Assembly (NCBI RefSeq): GCF_006783905.1 | Contig: NZ_VFPE01000002.1 | Span: 1,116,001 to 1,180,000 of the forward strand | Length of the DNA: 64,000 bases | Reading direction: 5' to 3' | Source: Microbacterium kyungheense | Lineage (GTDB): Bacteria > Actinomycetota > Actinomycetes > Actinomycetales > Microbacteriaceae | Part shown: positions 41,321-50,425 of the stretch, piece after piece | Layout: every line of letters begins with the position of its first letter | Position numbering within the stretch: position 1 is the first letter of the stretch | Notes under the pieces: model-generated | Told to the model about the DNA's origin: nothing | Database searches by the model: none | The model's input: the letters and a program-made list of their open reading frames with translations, nothing else | Position numbers and translations under genes: made by a program

Positions 41321-43222
41321 TCAGGAGTGGACGCGCTTGCGGAGCACTTCGATGCGCGCCTGCAGCTGCGCGACCGTCGCGTGCGACACCGCGGGGCCGC
41401 CGCAGATGCGGCGCAGCTCGGCATGGACGAGGCCGTGCGCCTCGCCGGACTGACGGGCATAGAGGCCGACGAGGCTGTTGAGCAGCTGCCGCTGCTCCTT
41501 GAGCGTGCGGTGCAGCGCCTGCGGCAGCGCCGGCTCCTCTTCGGGTGCGGCGGCGCGCTCCTGCGCCTCCCGCGCCGAGCGGTGCCGGGACTGGCGCGAC
41601 ACGCGCGACATCAGCACCTCGTGCACCTGGTCGGGCTCGAGCAGACCGGGGATGCCGAGGAACTCCTCCTCTTCGGGCGTGCCCGGCACGGCGAGCTGGC
41701 CGAACTCCTTGCCGTCGAACAGCACGCGGTCGAAGTGGGCGAGCGAGCCGAGCGCCTGATACGTGAACTCCTGCTCGAGCGCGTCGGACGCCTTGTCCTC
41801 GCGCTCGGCCGCGTCCATCATGTCTTCTTCGGCGTTCCACTCGTCCTCGCCGTCTGAGTCGCGGTCCAGCGCGTGATCGCGCTGCACCTCCATCTCGTTC
41901 GCGAGCGCGAGCAGCTGCGGCACGTTCGGCAGGAACACGCTCGCGGTCTCGCCACGGCGTCGGGCTCGCACGAAGCGGCCGATCGCCTGTGCGAAGAACA
42001 GCGGCGTCGAGGCGCTGGTGGCGTACACGCCGACGGCGAGCCGTGGCACGTCCACGCCTTCCGACACCATGCGCACCGCCACCATCCAGCGCGCGGTGGA
42101 CTTCGAGAACTCCTCGATCCGCCCCGAAGCCTCGGCCTCGTCCGACAGCACGACCGTCGGCTGCTCCCCCGTGACCCCGTGCAGGATCGCGGCGTAGGCG
42201 CGCGCGGCGGTCTGATCGGTCGCGATCACCAGGCCGCCGGCATCCGGCACGTGCTCGCGAACCTCGGTGAGCCGCCGGTCCGCCGAGCGCAGTACCGCGG
42301 GGATCCAGTCGCCTTCCGGGTCGAGCGCGGTGCGCCAGGCCTGCGAGGTGATGTCCTTCGTGTTGTCCTGCCCGAGCTGCGCCTCCATCTCGTCGCCGGT
42401 CTTGGTGCGCCAGCGCATGTGGCCCGCGTAGACCATGAACAGCACGGGGCGCACGACGCCGTCTTCGAGCGCGCGCCGATAGCCGTAGGCGTAGTCGGTG
42501 CGCGAGACGCGGATGCCCTTGGCATCGGGGTGGTACTCCACGAAGGGGATCGGCGCGGTGTCGCTGCGGAACGGCGTGCCGCTCAGGAGCAGGCGACGCG
42601 TCGCCCGGGCGTACGCCTCGCGCAGCGCATCGCCCCAGCTGAGCGCGTCGCCGCCGTGGTGCACCTCGTCGAGGATCACGAGCGTCTTGGCGTCCATCGT
42701 GAGCCGCTGGTGCACCGACGCCTTCACGGCGACCTGCGCGTACGTCACGGCGACACCGTGGTACTGCCGCGCGGGTGCGTAGTGCCGGTTGCTGAAGGCG
42801 GGATCGAGCCGGATGCCGACACGCGCGGCCGCATCGGCCCACTGGGTCTTGAGGTGCTCGGTGGGGGCCACGACGACGATGCGGTTGACGATGCGGCGCC
42901 GCAGCAGCTCGCTCGCGAGCCGCAGGGCGAACGTCGTCTTGCCGGCGCCGGGCGTCGCCGCGGCGAGGAAGTCGCGCGGACCCCCGCCCGCGCCGTCGGG
43001 CCCGTCGAGCGAGAAGTACAGGTCGAGCGCCTCGGCCTGCCACGCGCGCAGGCGCTGCGCGGTGCCCCACGGCGCGCGCTGGGGGTACGTGGGACTCAGG
43101 TGCTCCGCGGCGAACGATCCGATGTGGGGGTCGGACGCGTCTTCGCGTACCTCGCTCAGCGCAGGTGCCGTCACGTCGGGGCGCTCTTCGAGCAGGGGCG
43201 AGGCGGCTGATTCGTCGGTCAC
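41321..43222 (-). CDS. DEAD/DEAH-box helicase (superfamily 2)
   Basis: 633 aa. Walker A ATPGAGKTTFAL near residue 95, DEVHH as motif II, LLLSGTPFRSD as motif III and QAIGRFVRARRRGE as motif VI, so the core is complete. C-terminal half acidic then basic. It resembles the type I restriction/XPB-like group but has no nuclease domain. GTG at 43222 with GGGGAAGGGG about 7 nt upstream. Function in DNA repair or RNA unknown. Confidence 0.88.
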   Translation of the reverse strand: MTDESAASPLLEERPDVTAPALSEVREDASDPHIGSFAAEHLSPTYPQRAPWGTAQRLRAWQAEALDLYFSLDGPDGAGGGPRDFLAAATPGAGKTTFALRLASELLRRRIVNRIVVVAPTEHLKTQWADAAARVGIRLDPAFSNRHYAPARQYHGVAVTYAQVAVKASVHQRLTMDAKTLVILDEVHHGGDALSWGDALREAYARATRRLLLSGTPFRSDTAPIPFVEYHPDAKGIRVSRTDYAYGYRRALEDGVVRPVLFMVYAGHMRWRTKTGDEMEAQLGQDNTKDITSQAWRTALDPEGDWIPAVLRSADRRLTEVREHVPDAGGLVIATDQTAARAYAAILHGVTGEQPTVVLSDEAEASGRIEEFSKSTARWMVAVRMVSEGVDVPRLAVGVYATSASTPLFFAQAIGRFVRARRRGETASVFLPNVPQLLALANEMEVQRDHALDRDSDGEDEWNAEEDMMDAAEREDKASDALEQEFTYQALGSLAHFDRVLFDGKEFGQLAVPGTPEEEEFLGIPGLLEPDQVHEVLMSRVSRQSRHRSAREAQERAAAPEEEPALPQALHRTLKEQRQLLNSLVGLYARQSGEAHGLVHAELRRICGGPAVSHATVAQLQARIEVLRKRVHS

Positions 43223-43378
43223 CGAACACCCCTTCCCCCGTTGACAACGAGTCACCACGATAAACGACCCGGACGACATCGCGGGTCACGGCGCCGCGGG
43301 ATGGCGGCATCCGATCGCGCCGTCCGCGGGCCGCGATAGCCTGACTGTCGGTCACAAGCCGAGGAGGACGCGAACCAC

Positions 43379-44239
43379 ATGCCTGCACGCGAGGATCACC
43401 GGAGTCCCTACGTCCCGAACGTCGAGCCGCACCCCTGGCGCCGGTACGTCGCACTGGGCGATTCCTTCACCGAGGGCGTCGGCGACCCCGAGCCCGCTTC
43501 GCCGAACGGGCTGCGCGGCTGGGCGGACCGCGTCGCGGAGGTGCTGTCGGAGCAGGTGGACGACTTCGCGTACGCGAACCTGGCGATCCGCGGGCGCCTC
43601 ATCGGCCAGATCGTGCAGGAGCAGGTCGAGCCGGCGATCGCACTCAAACCCGACCTCGTCACGTTCTCGGCCGGCGGCAACGACGTGATCCGCCCCAACG
43701 GCGATCCCGACCACGTCGCCCAGCTGTTCGAGGACGCCGTCGTGCGCCTCTCGCAGGGCGGGGCGACGGTCGTCGTGTTCACGGGCATCGACACCGCGTT
43801 CACGCCGGTGTTCCGCGGCATCCGCGGCAAGGTGGCCATCTACAACGAGAACATCCGCGCGATCGCCGACAAGTACGACTGCATCGTCGCCGACCAGTGG
43901 GCGCTCAAAGAGGTGCAGGACATGCGCTTCTTCGACGACGACCGCCTGCACTACAACGCGCTCGGACACCACGAGGTCGCCAGGATGGTGCTGCGCGCGC
44001 TGAACGTCCCGAACGATCTGCAGCCGATGCAGCCCGACCCGCTGCCGGTGCGCACGTGGCGCGAGGCCCGTGCGGTCGACCTGGTGTGGGCCCGCGAGTA
44101 CCTCGTGCCGTGGGTGCTGCGGCGTCTGCGCCACCAGTCGTCAGGAGACACGATCTCGGCCAAGCGGCCGGATCCGCTGCCGGTCACGACACTTGCGCCG
44201 GGGCGGGATGCCGCTGCCCACCGCGGCGAGAAGGCCTGA
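43379..44239 (+). CDS. SGNH/GDSL-family hydrolase (paralogue of 4502)
   Basis: 286 aa. GDSFTEGVGD with catalytic Ser29, SAGGNDVIRP, DDRLHYNALGHH; complete SGNH set. Shares long blocks with the protein at 4502-5263 and has an added C-terminal tail of about 40 residues. TAGCCT then GAGGAGG lie upstream, so it is a normally led mRNA. Followed at 13 nt by an SDR gene, probably one operon. Confidence 0.9.
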   Translation: MPAREDHRSPYVPNVEPHPWRRYVALGDSFTEGVGDPEPASPNGLRGWADRVAEVLSEQVDDFAYANLAIRGRLIGQIVQEQVEPAIALKPDLVTFSAGGNDVIRPNGDPDHVAQLFEDAVVRLSQGGATVVVFTGIDTAFTPVFRGIRGKVAIYNENIRAIADKYDCIVADQWALKEVQDMRFFDDDRLHYNALGHHEVARMVLRALNVPNDLQPMQPDPLPVRTWREARAVDLVWAREYLVPWVLRRLRHQSSGDTISAKRPDPLPVTTLAPGRDAAAHRGEKA

Positions 44240-44252
44240 GAGGCGGGCACGC

Positions 44253-44942
44253 ATGGCGACACACCTGGTCACCGGCGCCGGCTCGGGCATCGGCGCAGCC
44301 CTGGCCGACAGGCTCGCCGCACGCGGCGACGACCTGTGGCTGCTCGCGCGTGACGCCGGGCGCGCCACGCAGCTGCGCGAGCGGTTCCCCGGTGCGCAGA
44401 CCCTCGTCGGCGACCTCGGCGACCCCGCTCGCCTGTCATGGGCGTTCAGCCACCAGAGCGTGCCGCCGCAGCTGGACGCGCTGATCCACGTCGCCGGCAT
44501 CGTCGAGCTCGGTCCCGTCGGCGAGACGCCCGTCGCGACGTGGCAGCAGCAGCTCAACGTCAACGCCGTCGCGCCGGCGGAGCTCACGCGGCTCATGCTG
44601 CCCGCGCTGCGCACCGCGCGAGGACACGTCGTGTTCGTGAACTCCGGCGCCGGCCTGCGGGTGAGCCCCGAATGGGGCTCGTACGCCGCCAGCAAGTTCG
44701 CCGTGCGGGCCATCGCCGACGCCCTGCGCGAAGAGGAGCGCGGCAACGGCGTGCGCGTGACGACCGTCTACCCCGGGCGCACGGCGACCCCGATGCAAGA
44801 GAAGGTGCACCAGCAGGAGGGAGCGGCGTACGACGCCGCCCGCTGGATCGACCCGGCCTCGGTCGCGGCGACGATCCTCGCCGCGCTGGACCTGCCGCGC
44901 GACGCCGAGCTCACCGAGCTGACGGTCCGTCCCGGCGCCTGA
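44253..44942 (+). CDS. SDR-family oxidoreductase
   Basis: 229 aa classical SDR with TGAGSGIGAAL, IHVAGIVELG, catalytic Ser in VNSGAGLRVS and the Tyr-x-x-x-Lys in YAASKFAVRA, so it should be active. Substrate unknown. ATG at 44253 gives the conserved MATHLVTGAGS start. Co-transcribed with the SGNH hydrolase. Confidence 0.92.
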   Translation: MATHLVTGAGSGIGAALADRLAARGDDLWLLARDAGRATQLRERFPGAQTLVGDLGDPARLSWAFSHQSVPPQLDALIHVAGIVELGPVGETPVATWQQQLNVNAVAPAELTRLMLPALRTARGHVVFVNSGAGLRVSPEWGSYAASKFAVRAIADALREEERGNGVRVTTVYPGRTATPMQEKVHQQEGAAYDAARWIDPASVAATILAALDLPRDAELTELTVRPGA

Positions 44943-44957
44943 GCCCACAGGCCGGAG

Positions 44958-45758
44958 TCAGCGCGAGCGCAGCTCCCACAGCGCGACGGCGCTCGCCGCG
45001 GCCACGTTGAGCGAGTCCACGCCGCCCGCCATCGGGATCGTGACCACCGTGTCCGCGGCTTCGAGGGCGCGGCGCGAGAGCCCGTCGCCCTCGGCGCCGA
45101 GCATCAGCGCGACCCGGTCCGGCCGGTGCGCGCTGAACGCGTCGAGCGAAACCGCATCGTCGGCGAGCGCGAGGGCAGCCAGCTCGAAACCGGCCTCGTG
45201 CAGCACGCCGCGCGCCTCGGACCACTCCGGCAGTCGCGTCCACGGCACCTGGAACACCGTGCCCATGCTGACGCGCACGCTGCGCCGGTAGAGGGGGTCG
45301 GCGCAGCGCGGGCCGACCAGCACGGCGTCCGCGCCGAGCCCGGCGGCGGCACGGAAGATGGCGCCCACGTTCGTGTGGTCGACGATGTCTTCGAGCACGA
45401 CGACGAGCCGGGCGTCGGCGACGACGTCGGCGACGGAGGGCAGGGGCGGCCGGTGCATCGCCGCCAGGGCTCCGCGGTGCACCGCGTAACCGGTCAGCGA
45501 CTCGGCGATCTCGGGGCTCACGACGTACACCGGCGTGACGGCATCCACCAGGTCCTCGATGTCGGCCAGCCACTTCTCCTGCACGAGGACCGAGCGGGGA
45601 CGGTGCCCCGCGGCGAGGGCGCGGGCGATGACCTTCGCGGACTCGGCGATGTACAGGCCGCCGTCGGGCTCCAGGACGCGCCGCAGGGCGACGTCGGTGA
45701 GGTCGCGGTAGTCGGCGAGGCGGTCGTCGGAGGCGTCGGTGATGTGGAGCGCAGGCAT
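44958..45758 (-). CDS. TrmH-family RNA methyltransferase
   Basis: 266 aa SPOUT methyltransferase. EDIVDHTNVGAIFRAAAGLGADAVLVGPRCADPLYRR, LMLGAEGDGLSRRAL and IPMAGGVDSLNVAAASAVALWE are the three SPOUT motifs. Ribose 2'-O-methylation of tRNA or 23S rRNA. ATG at 45758. Independent of the following methyltransferase gene. Confidence 0.93.
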   Translation of the reverse strand: MPALHITDASDDRLADYRDLTDVALRRVLEPDGGLYIAESAKVIARALAAGHRPRSVLVQEKWLADIEDLVDAVTPVYVVSPEIAESLTGYAVHRGALAAMHRPPLPSVADVVADARLVVVLEDIVDHTNVGAIFRAAAGLGADAVLVGPRCADPLYRRSVRVSMGTVFQVPWTRLPEWSEARGVLHEAGFELAALALADDAVSLDAFSAHRPDRVALMLGAEGDGLSRRALEAADTVVTIPMAGGVDSLNVAAASAVALWELRSR

Positions 45759-45786
45759 CGCCGTCCATCGTCCCACGGCGCAGCGC

Positions 45787-46566
45787 TCAGCCGGCGAGAC
45801 CGACCGCCGCCCAGGCGCGCGCGGTGATCGCGAACGGCCCGTCGCCGATGTCGTCGCGCAGGGCGCCTTCCAGGCGTGCGACCGCCGCGGCGTCGAGCGT
45901 CGCGACGTATCGGCCGGCGGGTCCGACACCGCCCAGGAACGGCGTCCACCAGTCGTCGAAGTCACGGAACGAGACCGTGCACTCCACGACCGACTGCGTC
46001 ACGTCGTGGAGCCCCGCCCGCTCGAAGATGTCGACGAGCTGCCCCTCCGAGGCGCCGTTCAATGCCGACTCGGTGCGCACGTCGGGGTCGAGCACGGTCG
46101 CGACGCGCCAGAATGCCGACAGCGGTCCGCTGCCCCCGCCGTGGTCCCACACGCACGCGCCCACCCGGCCGCCCGACGTCGTGACCCGCGCCATCTCGGC
46201 GACGCCGCGCACCGGATCGGTCATGAAATGAACGACGAGCTGCGCGAGGGCGGCGCCGAACGCGGCGTCCGCGAACGGCAGGTCCTCGGCGGTGGCGACG
46301 CGCGCATCGACTCCGTGACACGCCTGCGCCGTCGCCGCGACGAACACCGGTTCGGGGTCGACGGCCGCGAGCGACTCCGCCCCGCGTCGACGGGCGAGCT
46401 CGAGCGTCAGCATCCCGGGTCCGCTCCCGACGTCGAGCACGCGTGCTGCCGCAGGGACGCCGTCGAGGCCGAGATCGGCGAACTCCACCGCCAACGGCGT
46501 GGAGAACCGTCCCATGAACGCCGCGTAGCCCTCTGCGCTCACCCCGCCGAAGCCGCCCACGGGCAC
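45787..46566 (-). CDS. Class I SAM-dependent methyltransferase
   Basis: 259 aa. YAAFMGRFSTPLAVEFADL then motif I VLDVGSGPGMLTLEL, AVDPEPVFVAAT, AQLVVHFMTDP. Methyltransferase_11 type; substrate unknown. GTG start with CCAGGAT just upstream. Same strand as the TrmH gene, 28 nt apart. Confidence 0.87.
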   Translation of the reverse strand: MPVGGFGGVSAEGYAAFMGRFSTPLAVEFADLGLDGVPAAARVLDVGSGPGMLTLELARRRGAESLAAVDPEPVFVAATAQACHGVDARVATAEDLPFADAAFGAALAQLVVHFMTDPVRGVAEMARVTTSGGRVGACVWDHGGGSGPLSAFWRVATVLDPDVRTESALNGASEGQLVDIFERAGLHDVTQSVVECTVSFRDFDDWWTPFLGGVGPAGRYVATLDAAAVARLEGALRDDIGDGPFAITARAWAAVGLAG

Positions 46567-46643
46567 ATCCTGGCACGCGCGGGCCCGCTCCGTAACATGC
46601 CCGAAAACCGCGAGGCCTACACTCGACCCGAAGGGGGTGCGCC

Positions 46644-47498
46644 GTGACGACGATCGCGACCGATTTCGACGCGAGGACGACGGATGCCGTGGCCGCAGCG
46701 GTCTCGGAGCTGTCGGGCCGGCGCATCGCGGTGCTGACCGGAGCCGGCGTCTCGACCGACTCGGGCATCCCCGACTACCGCGGCGAGGGCGCCCCCGTGC
46801 GCACGCCGATGACCGCGGAGCAGTTCATGTCGAGCGAGGCGGCCCGCCGCCGCTACTGGGTGGGCAGCCACCTCGGCTGGAAGGCGTTCGCCGCCGCCGA
46901 GCCGAACCCCGGCCACCGCGCCGTCGCCGCGCTGGAGAGCCGCGGCGTGGCCACCGGCGTCGTCACCCAGAATGTCGACGGGCTGCACGTGCGCGCAGGC
47001 AGCCGCCGCGTGGTCGAGCTGCACGGCACCATGCGCCGCGTGTTCTGCACGCATTGCGGCCAGGTGTTCGACCGCCGCGACCTGGCCCGCCGCGTCGAGG
47101 ACGACAACCCGTGGATCCGCGTCCCGGCCGATGTTCCGCTGGGGCCGGACGGCGACGTGCTGCCCGAGACCACCGAGGGCTTCGTGATCCCCGAGTGCAC
47201 CGTCTGCGGCGGTGTGCTCAAACCCGACGTCGTGTTCTTCGGCGAGTTCATCCCCGCCGCGAAGTTCCGCGAGGCCGAGCAGCTCGTCCACACGAGCCAG
47301 GCGCTCGTGATCGCGGGCTCGTCGCTCGTGGTGAACTCCGGCATCCGCCTGCTCGAGCGGGCGCGGCGCCGACGCCTTCCCGTCGTGATCGTCAACCGCG
47401 GCGTCACGCGCGCCGACGCCCGCGCCACGGTCAAGATCGACGCGGGCACCAGCGAGGTGCTGCAGGCGTTCGCCGACGCGCTGCCGCCTCTCGGCTGA
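46644..47498 (+). CDS. Sir2-family NAD-dependent protein deacylase
   Basis: 284 aa sirtuin. NAD loop TGAGVSTDSGIPDYRG, catalytic TQNVDGLHVRAGSRRVVELHG with the His, two Zn CxxC pairs (CTHC, CTVC), and GSSLVVNSG. Removes acyl groups from lysines. TACACT (46618-46623) is a -10 and GAAGGGGG is the ribosome site before GTG. The IS element is inserted just after it. Confidence 0.93.
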   Translation: MTTIATDFDARTTDAVAAAVSELSGRRIAVLTGAGVSTDSGIPDYRGEGAPVRTPMTAEQFMSSEAARRRYWVGSHLGWKAFAAAEPNPGHRAVAALESRGVATGVVTQNVDGLHVRAGSRRVVELHGTMRRVFCTHCGQVFDRRDLARRVEDDNPWIRVPADVPLGPDGDVLPETTEGFVIPECTVCGGVLKPDVVFFGEFIPAAKFREAEQLVHTSQALVIAGSSLVVNSGIRLLERARRRRLPVVIVNRGVTRADARATVKIDAGTSEVLQAFADALPPLG

Positions 47499-47583
47499 CT
47501 GTGAGTCTTGACGTGGCTGGTCTGGGACTGGCTGGCTAGGTGGTGCTGGCCGTCTTCGTCTGGTCGTGACTCGTTATGCCGTT

Positions 47584-47700
47584 GGCCCTTCGAGGGCCTT
47601 GCTTTCGACATGTCCGTCCTGGCGAGGACGGCCGGCGCCTCCCGGCCCACCTCGATGGCCTGATTAGAAGCCTGCTCCACCCCTCCGGGGGTTGTGGCCC
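47584..47700 (+). ncRNA. Candidate IS110 bridge RNA region
   Basis: The transposase 5' non-coding region holds three hairpins: GGCCCT-TCG-AGGGCC (47584-47598), CCGTCCT-GGCG-AGGACGG (47614-47631) and a CACCCC-TCCG-GGGG hairpin near 47678-47693. IS110-group elements make a bridge RNA from this end. The limits and loops are my inference. Confidence 0.4.
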
Positions 47701-47792
47701 GTCACAGTGATGCCTCGAAGTGACTTCCTCCCAGCCGGCGCCGGCCGTCGCGCGGCCGAGCCCGTGTTCCATCTAGGAAGGACCGATCCGCC

Positions 47793-48904
47793 ATGACAAT
47801 CGTCGCGCACTCCCATCCATTCGTCATCGGCGTGGACACCCACGCGAAGACACACACCTATGCCGTCATCCAAACGGCATCCGGGCAACTGCTGGGCACC
47901 CAGCAGTTTCCGACTACCCCGCCAGGCATCGCCCGCGCGATCGGCTGGGCCGGCCGACTGACGGGGGGGGGGGTGACGCCGCGACGCTCTGGGCGATCGA
48001 AGGCGTTGCCACCTATGGGGCCGGGCTGGCCCGCACCGCGGCCGCGAGCGGCTACGAGGTGGTCGAAGCACCCCGGATGAACGCGAAGGCCCGGCACGGT
48101 GTCGGGAAGTCGGACCCGTTGGACGCACGCGCGATCGCCACCGCTGTTCTGCCGGTGGAGGAGGACCGGTTGCGTCGTCCGCGCGCCGACGACGGGACAC
48201 GTCAAGCGTTGCGCGTGCTGATCGCCGCCCGCGACCAGATGACTGGTGAGAAGACGATGAACATCAACGCCCTCATCGCGCTCCTGCGCGCCAACGACCT
48301 CGGCATCGACGCTCGCAAGCCGCTCACGATGGAGCAGTTCGGGCAGGTATCACGATGGCATCACCGGACCGAACCGCTCGCGACCGCCATCGCACGAGAA
48401 GAAGCGATCCGCCTGGCGCGCCGGATCCTGGAGCTGCACCATGCTCTGACGGCGAACCATGCCCGGCTCAGCGAGCTCATCACCGCGAGCCCCGCCGCGC
48501 CGCTGCTGGAGGAGATAGGCGTCGGTGCATATACCGCCGCGGTCATCCTCACCGCATGGTCACACCCCGGCAGGGTCCGCAACGACGCTGCGTTCGCCTC
48601 CCTCGCCGGCGTGAACCCCATCCCCGCATCCAGCGGCAACACCACCCGGCACCGCCTCAACCGCGGCGGAGACCGACGACTCAACAAGGCGCTCCACGTG
48701 ATCGCGATCACCAGGATGAGCCGTCATCCCGCCACCAAGGCCTACCTGGAGAGGCGCCTGGCCGAAGGCCGCACCCGATCCGAAGTTCGCCGCTGCATCA
48801 AGCGCTACCTCGCTCGCCACCTCTACCGAACCCTCAACGCCCTCCACGACCACGCACCCGAGGCGACCGTCTCGGACTCCACCCTCGCTCCGACAATCGG
48901 CTGA
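47793..48904 (+). pseudogene. IS110-family transposase, frameshifted at an 11-G tract
   Basis: The N-terminal part (47793 on) reads FVIGVDTHAKTHTYAVI with the first RuvC-like Asp, and the C-terminal part has WAIEG, KSDPLDARAI, LEEIGVGAYTAAV and the catalytic serine region PIPASSGNTTRHRLNRGGDRRLNK. The reading frame changes by -1 at GGGGGGGGGGG (47963-47973); with one more or two fewer G residues it would be one protein of about 370 aa, normal for IS110. Either inactivated, slippage-controlled, or a homopolymer sequencing error. Confidence 0.88.
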
Positions 48905-49223
48905 ACAAGCGGGGCGGGGGCGACGCAGTGCCGGAGTGAGCGATGCTAAGCGCAGCTCGGAGCGCAGCGGAGAGCGGAGTCTGCAAAAGCGAACGACAGG
49001 AACGGAGCCGCCACCACCCCGCTACGCTCTCGCCGTCGGAGGGGGAATAACCTCGACCTCCACCGCCAAGTGTGTCCATCCTCTCGGGCGGGACGACGCA
49101 CGTCCCCCGGCGGGAGCGTCCGAAGTTCTGCTTGTGTGTTTATCGGATCGTGCTGTAAACATTCCACAAGTGAAGCGCAACCACTGCGCTCTATTCCCGA
49201 CTCGCTCTAGAGATGGGATATCT
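48905..49223. other. Intergenic region after the IS element
   Basis: No gene that I can support. It holds a purine-rich stretch rich in GAGCGCAGC-like repeats (48930-49010), a small hairpin GGGACG-ACGCA-CGTCCC (49090-49106) and then lower-GC DNA leading to the next gene. Part may be the IS right end. Confidence 0.5.
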
Positions 49224-49445
49224 ATGCGCCTTCGCAAGTCAGCTATCGCGGTTCTTATGATCGCGGGACTCGCGGTGCCTTCGCCCGCATTCGCAGCTAC
49301 CGACGATTCCACCACCAGCCCGCCCGATGAATCCACCAGTGCCCCGGTACCGGAGAAGAGGGAGGTCACGATCGATGGCAAGACTGAGGTCATCGAGTCG
49401 AATCTCCCTGGAAGCTCGTGGAAGACGCGGAAACGCACGAATTGA
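49224..49445 (+). CDS. Signal-peptide fragment of a broken secreted protein (5' part)
   Basis: 73 aa: Sec signal peptide of 24 residues (MRLRKSAIAVLMIAGLAVPS, PAFA cleavage), then a Ser/Thr/Pro-rich linker and EVTIDGKTEV. It ends early, and an open frame shifted by -1 (49418-49930) continues with a Cys-rich domain that lacks an export signal. The two are probably one gene broken between about 49388 and 49445. No known family. Confidence 0.55.
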   Translation: MRLRKSAIAVLMIAGLAVPSPAFAATDDSTTSPPDESTSAPVPEKREVTIDGKTEVIESNLPGSSWKTRKRTN

Positions 49446-49930
49446 GACTCTTCGTTGGCCCCGGCGTAGACGACGCTGCCCTGCCTGGGCCCGTGGTGGA
49501 AGAGTGGGACGGTCCGGAGTCGCTTCAGGCCGCAACAACGAATTCCGAGGTTGGCGCACTTGCCAACTGGTATTGCGAGCCCGTGTCTCAGGATCCGCGA
49601 CGCAGTGGGGGCCAGATTCAGGGTTACGTGGGCGCGATTTGTGAAAACGGCCCCATGCCTACCTACCGGTTGCAGTGGCAATTTGAGCGGCACGCGCCCA
49701 TCACCGAGTCAATCACCGGTTGGAAGCAGTACTCAGATCGGCATTACACCGCCTGGACGTCAGCGATGTCCACCGGGACCAACGTCTATGCGCACTGCAA
49801 TACGGCGGACGGTCGCACCCGGGCATATACGACCTATCATCGCGGTGAGACGACGGGCGGCTACCTCTGGTCGTGGCATCGTTCGGTCGCCAGCATCAGC
49901 TGGTTCAACTGCGGCTACAGCGAGTTCTAA
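49418..49930 (+). CDS. Orphan cysteine-containing protein (3' part of the same broken gene?)
   Basis: 170 aa from a GTG; the frame is open from 49388. Four cysteines (WYC, GAIC, AHC, FNCGY) and many Trp/Tyr residues fit an exported, disulfide-bonded beta domain, but there is no signal peptide in this frame. The signal is found 200 nt upstream in another frame. Family unknown. GC is lower than in neighbouring genes. Confidence 0.55.
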   Translation: MEDAETHELRLFVGPGVDDAALPGPVVEEWDGPESLQAATTNSEVGALANWYCEPVSQDPRRSGGQIQGYVGAICENGPMPTYRLQWQFERHAPITESITGWKQYSDRHYTAWTSAMSTGTNVYAHCNTADGRTRAYTTYHRGETTGGYLWSWHRSVASISWFNCGYSEF

Positions 49931-49944
49931 GCAGTGAAGCAGTG

Positions 49945-50259
49945 ATGGAACGACTCACCGCAGCTGAGGCCGTCACTGCCGACGGTCGGCGTTGGCTGAT
50001 CACGCACAGCGTGCATCAGCCAACGTCGACCCTCATCGAGGAGGTTTTTTCGAACGACGGCGAGCGCTGGGTGCTGGCAGCCAGCTACGCATCCGAGGAC
50101 CGCGACGCGAGTCGCGCCTTCTGGACGCAGAGCCCTCTCATTTCTCACTCGCAGCTCCCAGAGGTCCCCGGAAATCTGCCCGCGCCGGAACTCGCCGATT
50201 CCATCAGGCTGCGCACGACGCCGCGCACCCAGACGTGGTTCGCTTCCGACGAAGGCTAA
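49945..50259 (+). CDS. Hypothetical protein in the accessory patch
   Basis: 104 aa, soluble, no signal peptide, no known motif. Starts 14 nt after the previous stop (MERLTAAEAV) with weak GAAGCAGTG upstream. Composition differs from the core genes. It may depend on the preceding secreted protein gene, with which it forms a unit. Function not assignable. Confidence 0.5.
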   Translation: MERLTAAEAVTADGRRWLITHSVHQPTSTLIEEVFSNDGERWVLAASYASEDRDASRAFWTQSPLISHSQLPEVPGNLPAPELADSIRLRTTPRTQTWFASDEG

Positions 50260-50425
50260 GCACGACCAGACATTGCCGACCCGCACCTTTCCCGTCCGGG
50301 TGGCCGCCTCTTCACTGACTCCTCCCCACTCGGTCGCAATTGAAGCAACCTTGACAAGACATAGAAGCGTCCCGCACTCGGCTGATTCAGGGGTTGCCGT
50401 CATCCGGCGCCGATAGGGTCGAACG

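Larger units (their letters stand above)
47499..48950 (+). mobile_element. IS110-family insertion sequence (boundaries approximate)
   Basis: A DEDD transposase gene and about 290 nt of non-coding DNA upstream of it. IS110 elements usually lack terminal inverted repeats and do not duplicate their target, so I could not fix the ends; the left end lies after the sir2 stop at 47498 and the right end soon after 48904. Confidence 0.75.

Noticed and set aside
47793-48080. A separate 95-aa gene upstream of the transposase
   Set aside because: Its N-terminal half is the catalytic start of IS110 transposase; the rest is out-of-frame reading after the G11 tract.
48936-49223. N-terminal extension of the secreted-protein frame
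   Set aside because: The open frame starts at 48936, but the sequence before 49224 has no conserved content and the signal peptide defines the ATG at 49224.
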